Positions 1-4,818 of a stretch of DNA of 6,792 bases are shown here, piece after piece. The notes under the pieces are model-generated. The model saw nothing but the letters and a program-made list of their open reading frames with translations, was not told the DNA's origin and ran no database searches. Each line of letters opens with the position of its first letter. The stretch's first letter is position 1. Where the stretch lies: the NCBI GenBank assembly GCA_027083045.1, contig JALWQP010000050.1:1-6792 (forward strand), given 5' to 3'. This DNA is from Desulfurococcales archaeon. GTDB lineage: Archaea; Thermoproteota; Thermoprotei_A; Sulfolobales; Desulfurococcaceae. The position numbers and the translations under genes were made by a program.

Positions 1-659
1 ATGACGAGCCCCATGAAAGAAACATAATTGTTCATAGCTTGTTCGGGAGACGTGTTAATGCTGCATTATCGAGAGCCTACGCCTATTTCGTCGGAAAAAC
101 AGTAGGAGTCAATGTCAAGATAACTGTGACCGATAATGGATTCATGCTTAGCGTAAAGGGACATCCGAATGGAGACTGGGAAGCAATATTCAGGATGATC
201 ACCCCCAATAATATCGAAGATGTTCTCAAAAGGGTCCTACGAAGAACCGAGATGCTGAAAAGAAGATTTAGACACTGTGCTGTTCGTTCATTCATGATCC
301 TCAGAAGGTATAGGGGATACGAGAAGAGCGTTCATAAACTACAAATCAATGCCGAGGAGCTGCTCAGAGCTGTCGAGGATATCCCCAACTTCCCTGTTCT
401 GAAGGAGACATACAGGGAGATCTTGGAGGACTATATGCATATAGATGCTGCTAAAGAAGTGCTCGAGAAAATAGGTAAGGGCGAGATTAATATAGTCGTG
501 TTCGGGCCCACAACGGTTCCAAGTCCATTCGCCCACAATATAATAGCCCATGGATACAGCGACGTGGTTCTCATGGAGGATATGAGGAAACTAATAATGA
601 GACTCCACGATAAAGTACTCGAAATACTACGTATGAAAGGTGTTGATCTATCTAAATAA
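1..659 (+). CDS. lhr: Lhr-type ATP-dependent helicase, C-terminal fragment (5' end outside window)
   Basis: This is the 3' end of a large superfamily 2 helicase of the Lhr family, which translocates on nucleic acid and unwinds it; archaeal members are linked to DNA repair and RNA metabolism. The frame is open to the left edge, with residues DEPHERNIIVHS before the first TTG at base 39, so that TTG is internal and not a start. About 218 residues are visible. Recognisable Lhr features are the VHSLFGRRVN segment near the start, the FRHCAVRSFMILRRYRG helix region, FPVLKETYREILED, and the C-terminal SPFAHNIIAHGYSDVVLMED block that closes the Lhr core. The Walker A, DEAD/DEAH and helicase motif VI regions lie outside the window, so ATPase integrity cannot be judged. 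It ends 19 bases before the convergent DUF2192-like gene. I cannot tell the aLhr1 and aLhr2 subgroups apart from this fragment. Confidence 0.9.
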   Translation, partial: DEPHERNIIVHSLFGRRVNAALSRAYAYFVGKTVGVNVKITVTDNGFMLSVKGHPNGDWEAIFRMITPNNIEDVLKRVLRRTEMLKRRFRHCAVRSFMILRRYRGYEKSVHKLQINAEELLRAVEDIPNFPVLKETYREILEDYMHIDAAKEVLEKIGKGEINIVVFGPTTVPSPFAHNIIAHGYSDVVLMEDMRKLIMRLHDKVLEILRMKGVDLSK

Positions 660-676
660 ACTGTCTAAATAATCTG
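651..676. repeat. 13-bp tandem duplication at a convergent gene junction
   Basis: TCTAAATAAACTG (651-663) is followed directly by TCTAAATAATCTG (664-676), 12 of 13 bases identical. The first copy carries the last codons and TAA stop of the helicase gene. The second copy places another TAA-containing unit just before the convergent gene's stop. It is probably a small slippage duplication; no function is implied. Confidence 0.7.
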
Positions 677-678
677 TT

Positions 679-1434
679 CTAGGAGCCGTTCTCTTTGCTC
701 TTATCATTCTTTTCTCGATGATTGACCACAAGTACCTTCTCCAATATTTTGTCAGGAATCATGAATACCTCCTTAGCTATAGCCTCTATGTAGTCATCAC
801 GAGGCGCTATACGTGGGAATCCCAGACGTAAACCTATCGCTTTCTTGGATGCTTCTTTAAATCCTTTATTCCTTATCTCTCCTTTAGATATCATCTCGGC
901 AACCTTAAAGGCTATATAGAATCTTACAAAGTTCCTAACAGTTCTTTCTTCTTCAGGTATCGCTTCAGCTGTTTTTCGAAGTATTTCTGCGAACTCTTCT
1001 TCTGTTATGAAGCCAAAGAGAAGCTTTGTGAACGCTACTCTCAACATACGAGCAACGGTATTGCTATCTATTTGGCCTTGTGAAGACGCTTCTAGGAGGT
1101 ATTTTCGTGCCTCCTCGTATTTGCCTTCCAAGATTTTCTTTATTGCTTCCTCGTATTTCTCTTCTCTATAGAACAAGTTGCTGAATAAGGATGGATACTC
1201 ATCATCAAGAGCTAGTCCATACTTCGCTATAACGTATAGGCTAGCTATCTCTTTATCATAAAGGTCCGGGGGAGACGCTTTCCCTTTAATCGGTACTATC
1301 CCATGCTTCTCATATGTCTGTTTGATGAGTTCTCGTAGTTCCTCCCTTGTAATAACGTTTCCATGTCGAACTATCTCACCGAGCAAGTCTACGATGATCT
1401 GGATCCTTTTCCTATAGGGGTTCCTGTCAGGCAA
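679..1434 (-). CDS. DUF2192-like conserved archaeal protein
   Basis: A 251-residue, largely helical, charged protein. I believe it belongs to the archaeal DUF2192 family of unknown function, from its size and its opening PYRKRIQIIVDLLGEIV segment, but this is recall and not a search. It has no signal peptide, membrane segment or recognisable catalytic motif. The middle (about residues 85-150) is a run of short amphipathic helices rich in E, K and A (KYEEAIKKILEGKYEEARKY), reminiscent of helical-repeat scaffolds. The tail is polar and probably disordered. The start is TTG at 1434. An in-frame TGA lies three codons upstream and no other start falls between, so this is the earliest possible start; a GAGG about 10 bases upstream could be its ribosome binding site. 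It overlaps the end of the upstream 90-residue gene by 8 bases, which points to one transcript and coupled translation. Confidence 0.75.
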   Translation of the reverse strand: MPDRNPYRKRIQIIVDLLGEIVRHGNVITREELRELIKQTYEKHGIVPIKGKASPPDLYDKEIASLYVIAKYGLALDDEYPSLFSNLFYREEKYEEAIKKILEGKYEEARKYLLEASSQGQIDSNTVARMLRVAFTKLLFGFITEEEFAEILRKTAEAIPEEERTVRNFVRFYIAFKVAEMISKGEIRNKGFKEASKKAIGLRLGFPRIAPRDDYIEAIAKEVFMIPDKILEKVLVVNHREKNDKSKENGS

Positions 1435-1699
1435 ATCTTTTCAGCCTCTTCTGTTTTTCTATTTCTCTCCTAATTATTCGCCTGATCGCTATTTCCTGAC
1501 CTTTAAGGCCTGTATAAACTCTTACTTTTTCACTATATTTATCCACGATAATTTTAGCTCTACGTTTATTGATGACCATATAGATTTCTATCTTTGTTTT
1601 TCTATCTTTAAACTTCTCAACATATGTCTCCCCATACCTATATCTTAACTCTTTTATTATATTTACAGTAATATCTATGATATCTTGGAGTGAAATCAT
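1427..1699 (-). CDS. small basic hypothetical protein, first gene of a two-gene operon
   Basis: A 90-residue protein with no family that I recognise. The first 25 residues form a likely amphipathic helix (LQDIIDITVNIIKELRYRYG), the middle alternates as short beta strands (TKIEIYMVINKRRAKIIVDKYSEKVRVYTG), and the end is a strongly basic helix (IRRIIRREIEKQKRLKRF). This alpha-beta-beta-beta-alpha pattern with a basic tail would suit a small nucleic-acid-binding protein, but that is inference only. The start is ATG at 1699. An in-frame TAA sits two codons upstream, so no longer form exists, and AGGGG at 1706-1710 on the minus strand is a suitable ribosome binding site. Its stop lies inside the start region of the DUF2192-like gene (8-base overlap), so the two are probably co-translated. 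Its first bases overlap the start of the oppositely directed gene at 1698. Confidence 0.75.
   Translation of the reverse strand: MISLQDIIDITVNIIKELRYRYGETYVEKFKDRKTKIEIYMVINKRRAKIIVDKYSEKVRVYTGLKGQEIAIRRIIRREIEKQKRLKRFA
1653..1664 (+). promoter_or_regulatory. candidate TATA box for the small acidic gene at 1698
   Basis: TTTATTATATTT at 1653-1664 is TATA-like. The archaeal spacing of about 26 bases puts transcription start near 1685, just ahead of the GGAGTGA at 1687-1693 and ATG at 1698. The site lies inside the coding sequence of the 90-residue gene on the other strand, which is AT-rich in any case, so chance is possible. Confidence 0.4.
1687..1693 (+). promoter_or_regulatory. ribosome binding site that sets the start of the small acidic gene
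   Basis: GGAGTGA ends four bases before the ATG at 1698 and closely matches the complement of the 16S rRNA 3' end. The earlier in-frame ATG at 1677 has no such site, so 1698 is the preferred start. Confidence 0.55.
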
Positions 1700-1934
1700 G
1701 GGTTACCCCTGCATAGATGTGATCATAGTTTTGAAGAAACTTGATTTTATGGAACCATCAAGGCAATTAAGGGATCTTCTAAATATTTGCGAGGAAAGAT
1801 TAGTTATTTGCGATGATTTTGATGATTGGTGCGACATTATCATGGATGATCCGCTCGAGATCCTCGATACGAACCAGTATCCTCTACTTATTCTTCCACG
1901 GAATGTTTATCTTGATATTACCAAGATAACTTGA
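1698..1934 (+). CDS. small acidic hypothetical protein with regularly spaced cysteines
   Basis: A 78-residue protein of no family I recognise. It is acidic (16 Asp/Glu against 7 Lys/Arg), with the acid concentrated at about residues 39-51 (CDDFDDWCDIIMDD). Cysteines fall at residues 5, 31, 38 and 45; the last three are spaced C-x6-C-x6-C, which could be redox-active or metal-binding, though this is not a known motif. The start at 1698 is chosen over the in-frame ATG at 1677 because only 1698 has a strong ribosome binding site (GGAGTGA). A TATA-like box at 1653-1664 fits the spacing. It is the only plausible reading of the 184 bases between two minus-strand genes, and codon choice is like that of its neighbours. 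Against it: it is short, it overlaps the start of the 90-residue gene by 2 bases and the end of the 127-residue gene by 51 bases. I treat it as probable rather than certain. Confidence 0.5.
   Translation: MGYPCIDVIIVLKKLDFMEPSRQLRDLLNICEERLVICDDFDDWCDIIMDDPLEILDTNQYPLLILPRNVYLDITKIT
1741..1750 (-). promoter_or_regulatory. candidate TATA box for the 90-residue/DUF2192-like operon
   Basis: On the minus strand the bases read ATAAAATCAA. With archaeal spacing, transcription would start near 1721, giving a leader of about 22 bases that holds AGGGG at 1710-1706, six bases before the ATG at 1699. The box lies within the reading frame of the opposite small acidic gene. Confidence 0.35.
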
Positions 1935-2267
1935 GGCCTCAATAAGCCATCCAGCCATTATCTCAGCTATTTTCCGCCTAGCTGTCTCGGGGTCTATTTC
2001 TACACCATATGCTTCCCTATATGCATTGAGCGCTGTCTCGGGATTAATTCTATCAATGAAATAATTTACAAGGACATCGTAGATCTCATCCAGCTTGATC
2101 CTTCTTCGACCAATTAATTTCTTGATATAATCAAAGTCCTTTCTGGATAAAAGAGCGGGTTCCATGTCTTCTCCTTTCTTCTTGAGCAGTTCCCAATATT
2201 TTTTGAGCAATGAGTAGTCTTGAATTATCTCGCCTGTCGCGAAAAATGGTTTATCTTTGCTCAACAA
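1884..2267 (-). CDS. hypothetical helical protein, partner of the HTH gene
   Basis: A protein of about 127 residues that I do not recognise. It is predicted mostly helical and has two parts: a Lys-rich N-terminal half (LLKKYWELLKKKGEDMEP and DFDYIKKLIGRRRIKLDEIYDVLV) and a C-terminal helical half (NPETALNAYREAYGVEIDPETARRKIAEIMAGWLIEASSYL). There is no signal peptide or clear membrane segment. The frame can begin with TTG at 2276, but that codon directly abuts a strong AAAGGAGG site (2284-2277) with no spacing. The TTG at 2267, nine bases downstream of that site, is the better start; the TTG at 2264 is the next choice. With that start it overlaps the end of the HTH gene by 17 bases, so it is almost certainly co-transcribed and translationally coupled. 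Its 3' end overlaps the opposite small acidic gene by 51 bases. A role alongside the HTH protein is likely but its nature is unknown. Confidence 0.75.
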   Translation of the reverse strand: MLSKDKPFFATGEIIQDYSLLKKYWELLKKKGEDMEPALLSRKDFDYIKKLIGRRRIKLDEIYDVLVNYFIDRINPETALNAYREAYGVEIDPETARRKIAEIMAGWLIEASSYLGNIKINIPWKNK

Positions 2268-2610
2268 ATAGTTCAACCTCCTTTAATTTTTCCCTGACCA
2301 TGTCGAGGAGGCGCTCATTGTTCCCTATTAGTTCTATTAGTCTTGTGAGAGCATCAAATAAATCATTTATTATCAGCTCATATACCTTGTCCTGCTCGTA
2401 CGGAGCAAGTATTGTTAGTAGTTTTATCATTGTTGCATCGCTTGGATGGGTTTTCCGCTCTAAATATTTTTTCACGGCTGTTGCTGATACGCCGAGCTCA
2501 TTCGCTAATTGTCTAACGCTTCGTGTTGTTAGGAGTAACTCGATTATCTTGTATCTGGCATCCTTGCTGATCCAATGAACTATTCCGTACTCGTCATCCA
2601 ATGTAATCAC
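2251..2610 (-). CDS. helix-turn-helix DNA-binding protein (XRE/Cro-like HTH), probable transcriptional regulator
   Basis: A 119-residue protein with one clear helix-turn-helix at about residues 31-57: SVRQLANELGVSATAVKKYL followed by ERKTHPS. The pattern 'QLA..LGVS..AV.KYL..R.HPS' is typical of Cro/XRE-like HTHs, in which the second helix contacts DNA. The preceding segment (residues 14-30) is probably a helix of the same domain. The C-terminal part (72-119) is helical and acidic-hydrophobic (YELIINDLFDALTRLIELI), suited to dimerisation. Start choice is uncertain. GTG at 2610 has a moderate AGGTTG site five bases upstream; TTG at 2601 has GGTGAT, a better match, four bases upstream and would drop three residues. 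It is the first gene of an operon with the 127-residue gene and is divergent from the MDR-like gene, so self-regulation and control of the MDR gene are reasonable guesses. Similar HTH segments also occur attached to other archaeal DNA-binding proteins, so a non-regulatory role is possible. Confidence 0.85.
   Translation of the reverse strand: MITLDDEYGIVHWISKDARYKIIELLLTTRSVRQLANELGVSATAVKKYLERKTHPSDATMIKLLTILAPYEQDKVYELIINDLFDALTRLIELIGNNERLLDMVREKLKEVELFVEQR
2277..2284 (-). promoter_or_regulatory. strong ribosome binding site inside the HTH gene, for the next gene
   Basis: AAAGGAGG on the minus strand lies within the last codons of the HTH gene. Its position favours TTG at 2267 over the directly adjoining TTG at 2276 as the start of the downstream gene, and supports coupled translation. 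Confidence 0.65.
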
Positions 2611-2667
2611 CAGTACAACCTACTTAATTCTCTTGTCACCCTAATAGTATTCTGGGTGGCTAGGTAT
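2611..2667. promoter_or_regulatory. shared divergent promoter region between the HTH operon and the MDR-like gene
   Basis: These 57 bases must hold both promoters. TACTTAAT at 2621-2628 is a weak TATA candidate for the plus-strand gene, placing transcription start near 2650. No convincing TATA is seen for the minus-strand operon; CTATTAG at 2647-2641 on that strand is the best candidate. An inverted repeat, CACCC (2637-2641) and GGGTG (2654-2658), separated by 12 bases, lies between the likely start points and could be an operator for the neighbouring HTH protein. Its arms are only five bases long, so it may be chance. Confidence 0.35.
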
Positions 2668-3546
2668 TTGAGAGTGGAGAAGATAGTATATGATGGAGTA
2701 GTTAAAACTTTGGAATCCCCGGCGCAAGTTGTTCCTAGGGGATATGTTATAGGTAAACCTCTCCATGTATTTATTGATGGTATTGAAAACGCCGTTATCA
2801 ACGGTGTATACCCTATTGATAAACCGGTTGTTCTGGGCTCTACGGGTATTGTAAGGGTTTTGGAAGCACCATCAGCCGATGAGGGGCTTAGCGGTAAAAT
2901 CGCATTCGTCTCACCAATATCAGAGAGGGGGCTATTGTCCGTGAATCTTGATGGACTTTTGTCCACGTATGCTATTATTCCTGTAGAGCACATTATAGGT
3001 ATAACGAATACTGTGCCTAGACCATTATCGGCCCTATCATGTATTGCTTCACTATCATATAGACTATCACTGGAGGCTGGCCCTAATCCGGTGATTATTG
3101 GATGCGGCGTTTCGGGCCTAATGACCGCTCTGCATGTTCTTTTAGATGGTGGTACTCCGGAGGTTATATGTGCTAGGAGAGAGTCTCTGAGGTATGCTAG
3201 ATCTGTTGGTCTTCTCCCGATTCAATCGTCTGAAAACTTGAAAGAAGGGTATTCATCGATTGTGTATACCTCGTATGCTCCCTGGATACTTAGAAACCTA
3301 CTAAGGCATGGTGTTTCGAAGCTTGTCGTTTCTCCTTTAGTTAATAGGGCTTCCATTACATTGTTCCCCTCTATCAACAGAGTAGAGATCATTATGCCTA
3401 TGCCTTCCAGGATCGAGTATAAGAGGAGTGTTATCGAAAAAATTAGGAGGCTACTAGGCTTTGTAGAGCTAAACAATATTGTAGATGTACAGGGATTAGT
3501 GCCTCCGCCTAAGCTCGGTGTTATCGTATCGTTTACTCGTTCTTAA
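2668..3546 (+). CDS. short MDR-superfamily (alcohol dehydrogenase-like) protein without recognisable zinc ligands
   Basis: A 292-residue protein with the layout of medium-chain dehydrogenases/reductases: an N-terminal GroES-like part (about residues 1-110) and a Rossmann nucleotide-binding part (about 140-250). Visible features are LGSTG (56-60), at the place where zinc members have a GHE motif; NLDGLLSTYAIIP (93-105), matching the 'DGGFAEY..VP' strand; and GCGVSG (145-150), the dinucleotide-binding glycine loop. After the second Rossmann strand comes CARRE, whose arginines would favour NADP(H). The catalytic Cys and His zinc ligands and the four-Cys structural zinc lobe are not seen, and the protein is about 50 residues shorter than typical family members. 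It may therefore be a metal-free reductase or a non-catalytic relative; the substrate is unknown. The frame stays open up to ATG at 2575, but that would overlap the divergent HTH gene. TTG at 2668 is preferred because GGTGG lies nine bases upstream and it gives an MDR-like opening (MRVEKIVYDG). The 3' end overlaps the aminotransferase gene by 14 bases. Confidence 0.75.
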   Translation: MRVEKIVYDGVVKTLESPAQVVPRGYVIGKPLHVFIDGIENAVINGVYPIDKPVVLGSTGIVRVLEAPSADEGLSGKIAFVSPISERGLLSVNLDGLLSTYAIIPVEHIIGITNTVPRPLSALSCIASLSYRLSLEAGPNPVIIGCGVSGLMTALHVLLDGGTPEVICARRESLRYARSVGLLPIQSSENLKEGYSSIVYTSYAPWILRNLLRHGVSKLVVSPLVNRASITLFPSINRVEIIMPMPSRIEYKRSVIEKIRRLLGFVELNNIVDVQGLVPPPKLGVIVSFTRS

Positions 3547-4747
3547 TCATCTCCGCGAGTCTTCTAATGCCCTCTTCGATGACTTCTGGCGGAGGGAAGC
3601 TGAAGCTTAGTCTCATACTATTTGCTCCTGAGCCGTCAGTGTGGAAGCTCTTGCCAGGGACGTATGCCACCTTGTACTTGTCTAGGGCGACTTTCATAAG
3701 TTTCTTAGTGTCAAACCCTGGCTTGTTGACATATACGAATACGAAGAAGCCGCCGACGGGCTCAGTGTACCATACGTTCTCGGGGAAGTAGTCTTTTATG
3801 GCTCTAAGCATGGCATCTCTTTTCTCTTTATATATAGGAGAGATCTTGTTTGCATGCTCCAATATGAACCCCGAGCGGATAGCCTCTGCAACTATATATT
3901 GATTAAGCGTTGGAGTGTGTAGATCCATATACTGTTTTACTAGCTCTAATTTGCGGGTGAGCATTTTCGGCGCGGCTATCCAACCTATCCTGAGTCCCGG
4001 CGCTAGTATCTTGCTTATAGTGCTCATGTAGATGACTCTATCCTCCGTGTCCCATGTTTTAACCGGCCTTATGTCCACCGTGTCATCGAAGACAAAGTAA
4101 CTATAAGGATCGTCCTCGAGGATAAGAATATCATACTGGTTGGCAATCTCTATTAAATGCTTCTTTCTCTCAGGAGGCATCGTGGTTCCAGCAGGGTTCT
4201 GGGCTACCGGAATGGTGTAGATAAACTTTATCTTCTTGCCTTCTTTAACCAACTTCTTAACAGTATCCTCGAGGACATCGGTCCTCATACCGTTCTTGTC
4301 AATCTTAATGCCTACTAGTTCTGCACCTCTAATCTTAAATGCGCCCAAAGCCGCAAGATATGAGGGATTCTCAGTGATCACAACATCGCCCGGATCTATT
4401 AGAGCCCTCGCGATAAGGTCGAGTCCCTGCTGGCTACCAGTAGTTATGATAATGTCTTCTGCATCAACAACTATTCCTCTCGCTTTATAGAGAAACTCAG
4501 ACAGCATCTCGCGTACTTCTAATATGCCCTTAGTCTCACTGTACTGGAGAGCGTAAGCACCTTTATTCTTGATTATATCATAGGTTATTTTTGCGAGGTA
4601 ATCAGTAGGGAATGTTCTAGGATCAGGTACGCCTCCAGCGAGGCTGATAACGTCTTGTCTCTGCTTAATAATTGCAAGGAGCTCCCTGATCTCGGAGGCT
4701 TGTATGGATTTTGCCACGCGGCTATAGAACTTCTCGTAATGATCCAA
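3533..4747 (-). CDS. PLP-dependent aminotransferase, fold type I (LysN/2-aminoadipate/aromatic aminotransferase type)
   Basis: A complete 404-residue cytosolic aminotransferase that moves an amino group between an amino acid and a 2-oxo acid, using pyridoxal phosphate. It belongs to the class I/II subgroup that includes LysN, kynurenine/aminoadipate aminotransferase II and archaeal aromatic aminotransferases. Visible features are the substrate loop SLAGGVPDPRTFP (35-47), the phosphate-binding TTGSQQGLDL (102-111), QNPAG with the cofactor-contacting Asn184, EDDPYSYF (211-218), the Schiff-base Lys246 in STISKILAPGLRIGW, and the carboxylate-binding Arg379 in SMRLSFS. All key residues are present, so it should be active. 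The substrate cannot be fixed: no lysine- or aromatic-biosynthesis genes are beside it, so 2-aminoadipate, aromatic or branched-chain amino acids are all possible. The start is TTG at 4747, with GGTGG six bases upstream. The promoter is shared with the divergent radical SAM gene. Its 3' end overlaps the convergent MDR-like gene by 14 bases. Confidence 0.93.
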   Translation of the reverse strand: MDHYEKFYSRVAKSIQASEIRELLAIIKQRQDVISLAGGVPDPRTFPTDYLAKITYDIIKNKGAYALQYSETKGILEVREMLSEFLYKARGIVVDAEDIIITTGSQQGLDLIARALIDPGDVVITENPSYLAALGAFKIRGAELVGIKIDKNGMRTDVLEDTVKKLVKEGKKIKFIYTIPVAQNPAGTTMPPERKKHLIEIANQYDILILEDDPYSYFVFDDTVDIRPVKTWDTEDRVIYMSTISKILAPGLRIGWIAAPKMLTRKLELVKQYMDLHTPTLNQYIVAEAIRSGFILEHANKISPIYKEKRDAMLRAIKDYFPENVWYTEPVGGFFVFVYVNKPGFDTKKLMKVALDKYKVAYVPGKSFHTDGSGANSMRLSFSFPPPEVIEEGIRRLAEMIKNE

Positions 4748-4818
4748 AGCCTTCCACCGATTATAATATATCCGAGGCCATGCAATTCATAAACTTATCG
4801 TACATAGGGGCGGATTGA
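4748..4818. promoter_or_regulatory. shared divergent promoter region between the aminotransferase and radical SAM genes
   Basis: These 71 bases separate two divergent starts. For the plus-strand gene, TTATAATATA (4761-4770) is a good TATA box; it predicts a start near 4792 and a leader of about 27 bases containing AGGGG (4806-4810). For the minus strand, AAGTTTATG (4795-4787) is the better-placed TATA box; it predicts a start near 4764 and a leader of about 17 bases containing GGTGG (4758-4754). Each TATA box lies downstream of the other's, so the two promoters overlap and could interfere. Confidence 0.5.

Noticed and set aside
39..659. TTG at base 39 as the true start of the helicase-like gene
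   Set aside because: The residues before it (DEPHERNIIVHS) continue the conserved Lhr sequence up to the window edge, so the gene is truncated by the window and is not a small separate protein.
688..718. Pyrimidine-rich stretch after the helicase gene as a terminator
   Set aside because: It has no long T run, and it codes for the polar tail of the DUF2192-like protein; too weak to call.
2210..2578. 122-residue plus-strand open frame opposite the HTH gene
   Set aside because: Ser-rich translation typical of an antisense shadow; the minus-strand frame has a clear HTH motif and ribosome binding sites.
1884..2610. Toxin-antitoxin module made of the HTH gene and its partner
   Set aside because: The size and overlap would fit, but the partner shows no toxin family motif (no PIN, RelE, VapC, HEPN or nucleotidyltransferase signature that I can see).
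2607..2993. 128-residue minus-strand open frame opposite the MDR-like gene
   Set aside because: Its composition (Ser/Thr/Pro-rich) and lack of motif mark it as a shadow of the MDR-like coding sequence.
3567..4490. Plus-strand open frames opposite the aminotransferase
   Set aside because: The aminotransferase has all catalytic motifs intact on the minus strand; these frames are antisense shadows.
4585..4785. 66-residue minus-strand open frame overlapping the aminotransferase start in another frame
   Set aside because: It lies in the sequence coding for the conserved aminotransferase N-terminus, and its translation has no recognisable features.
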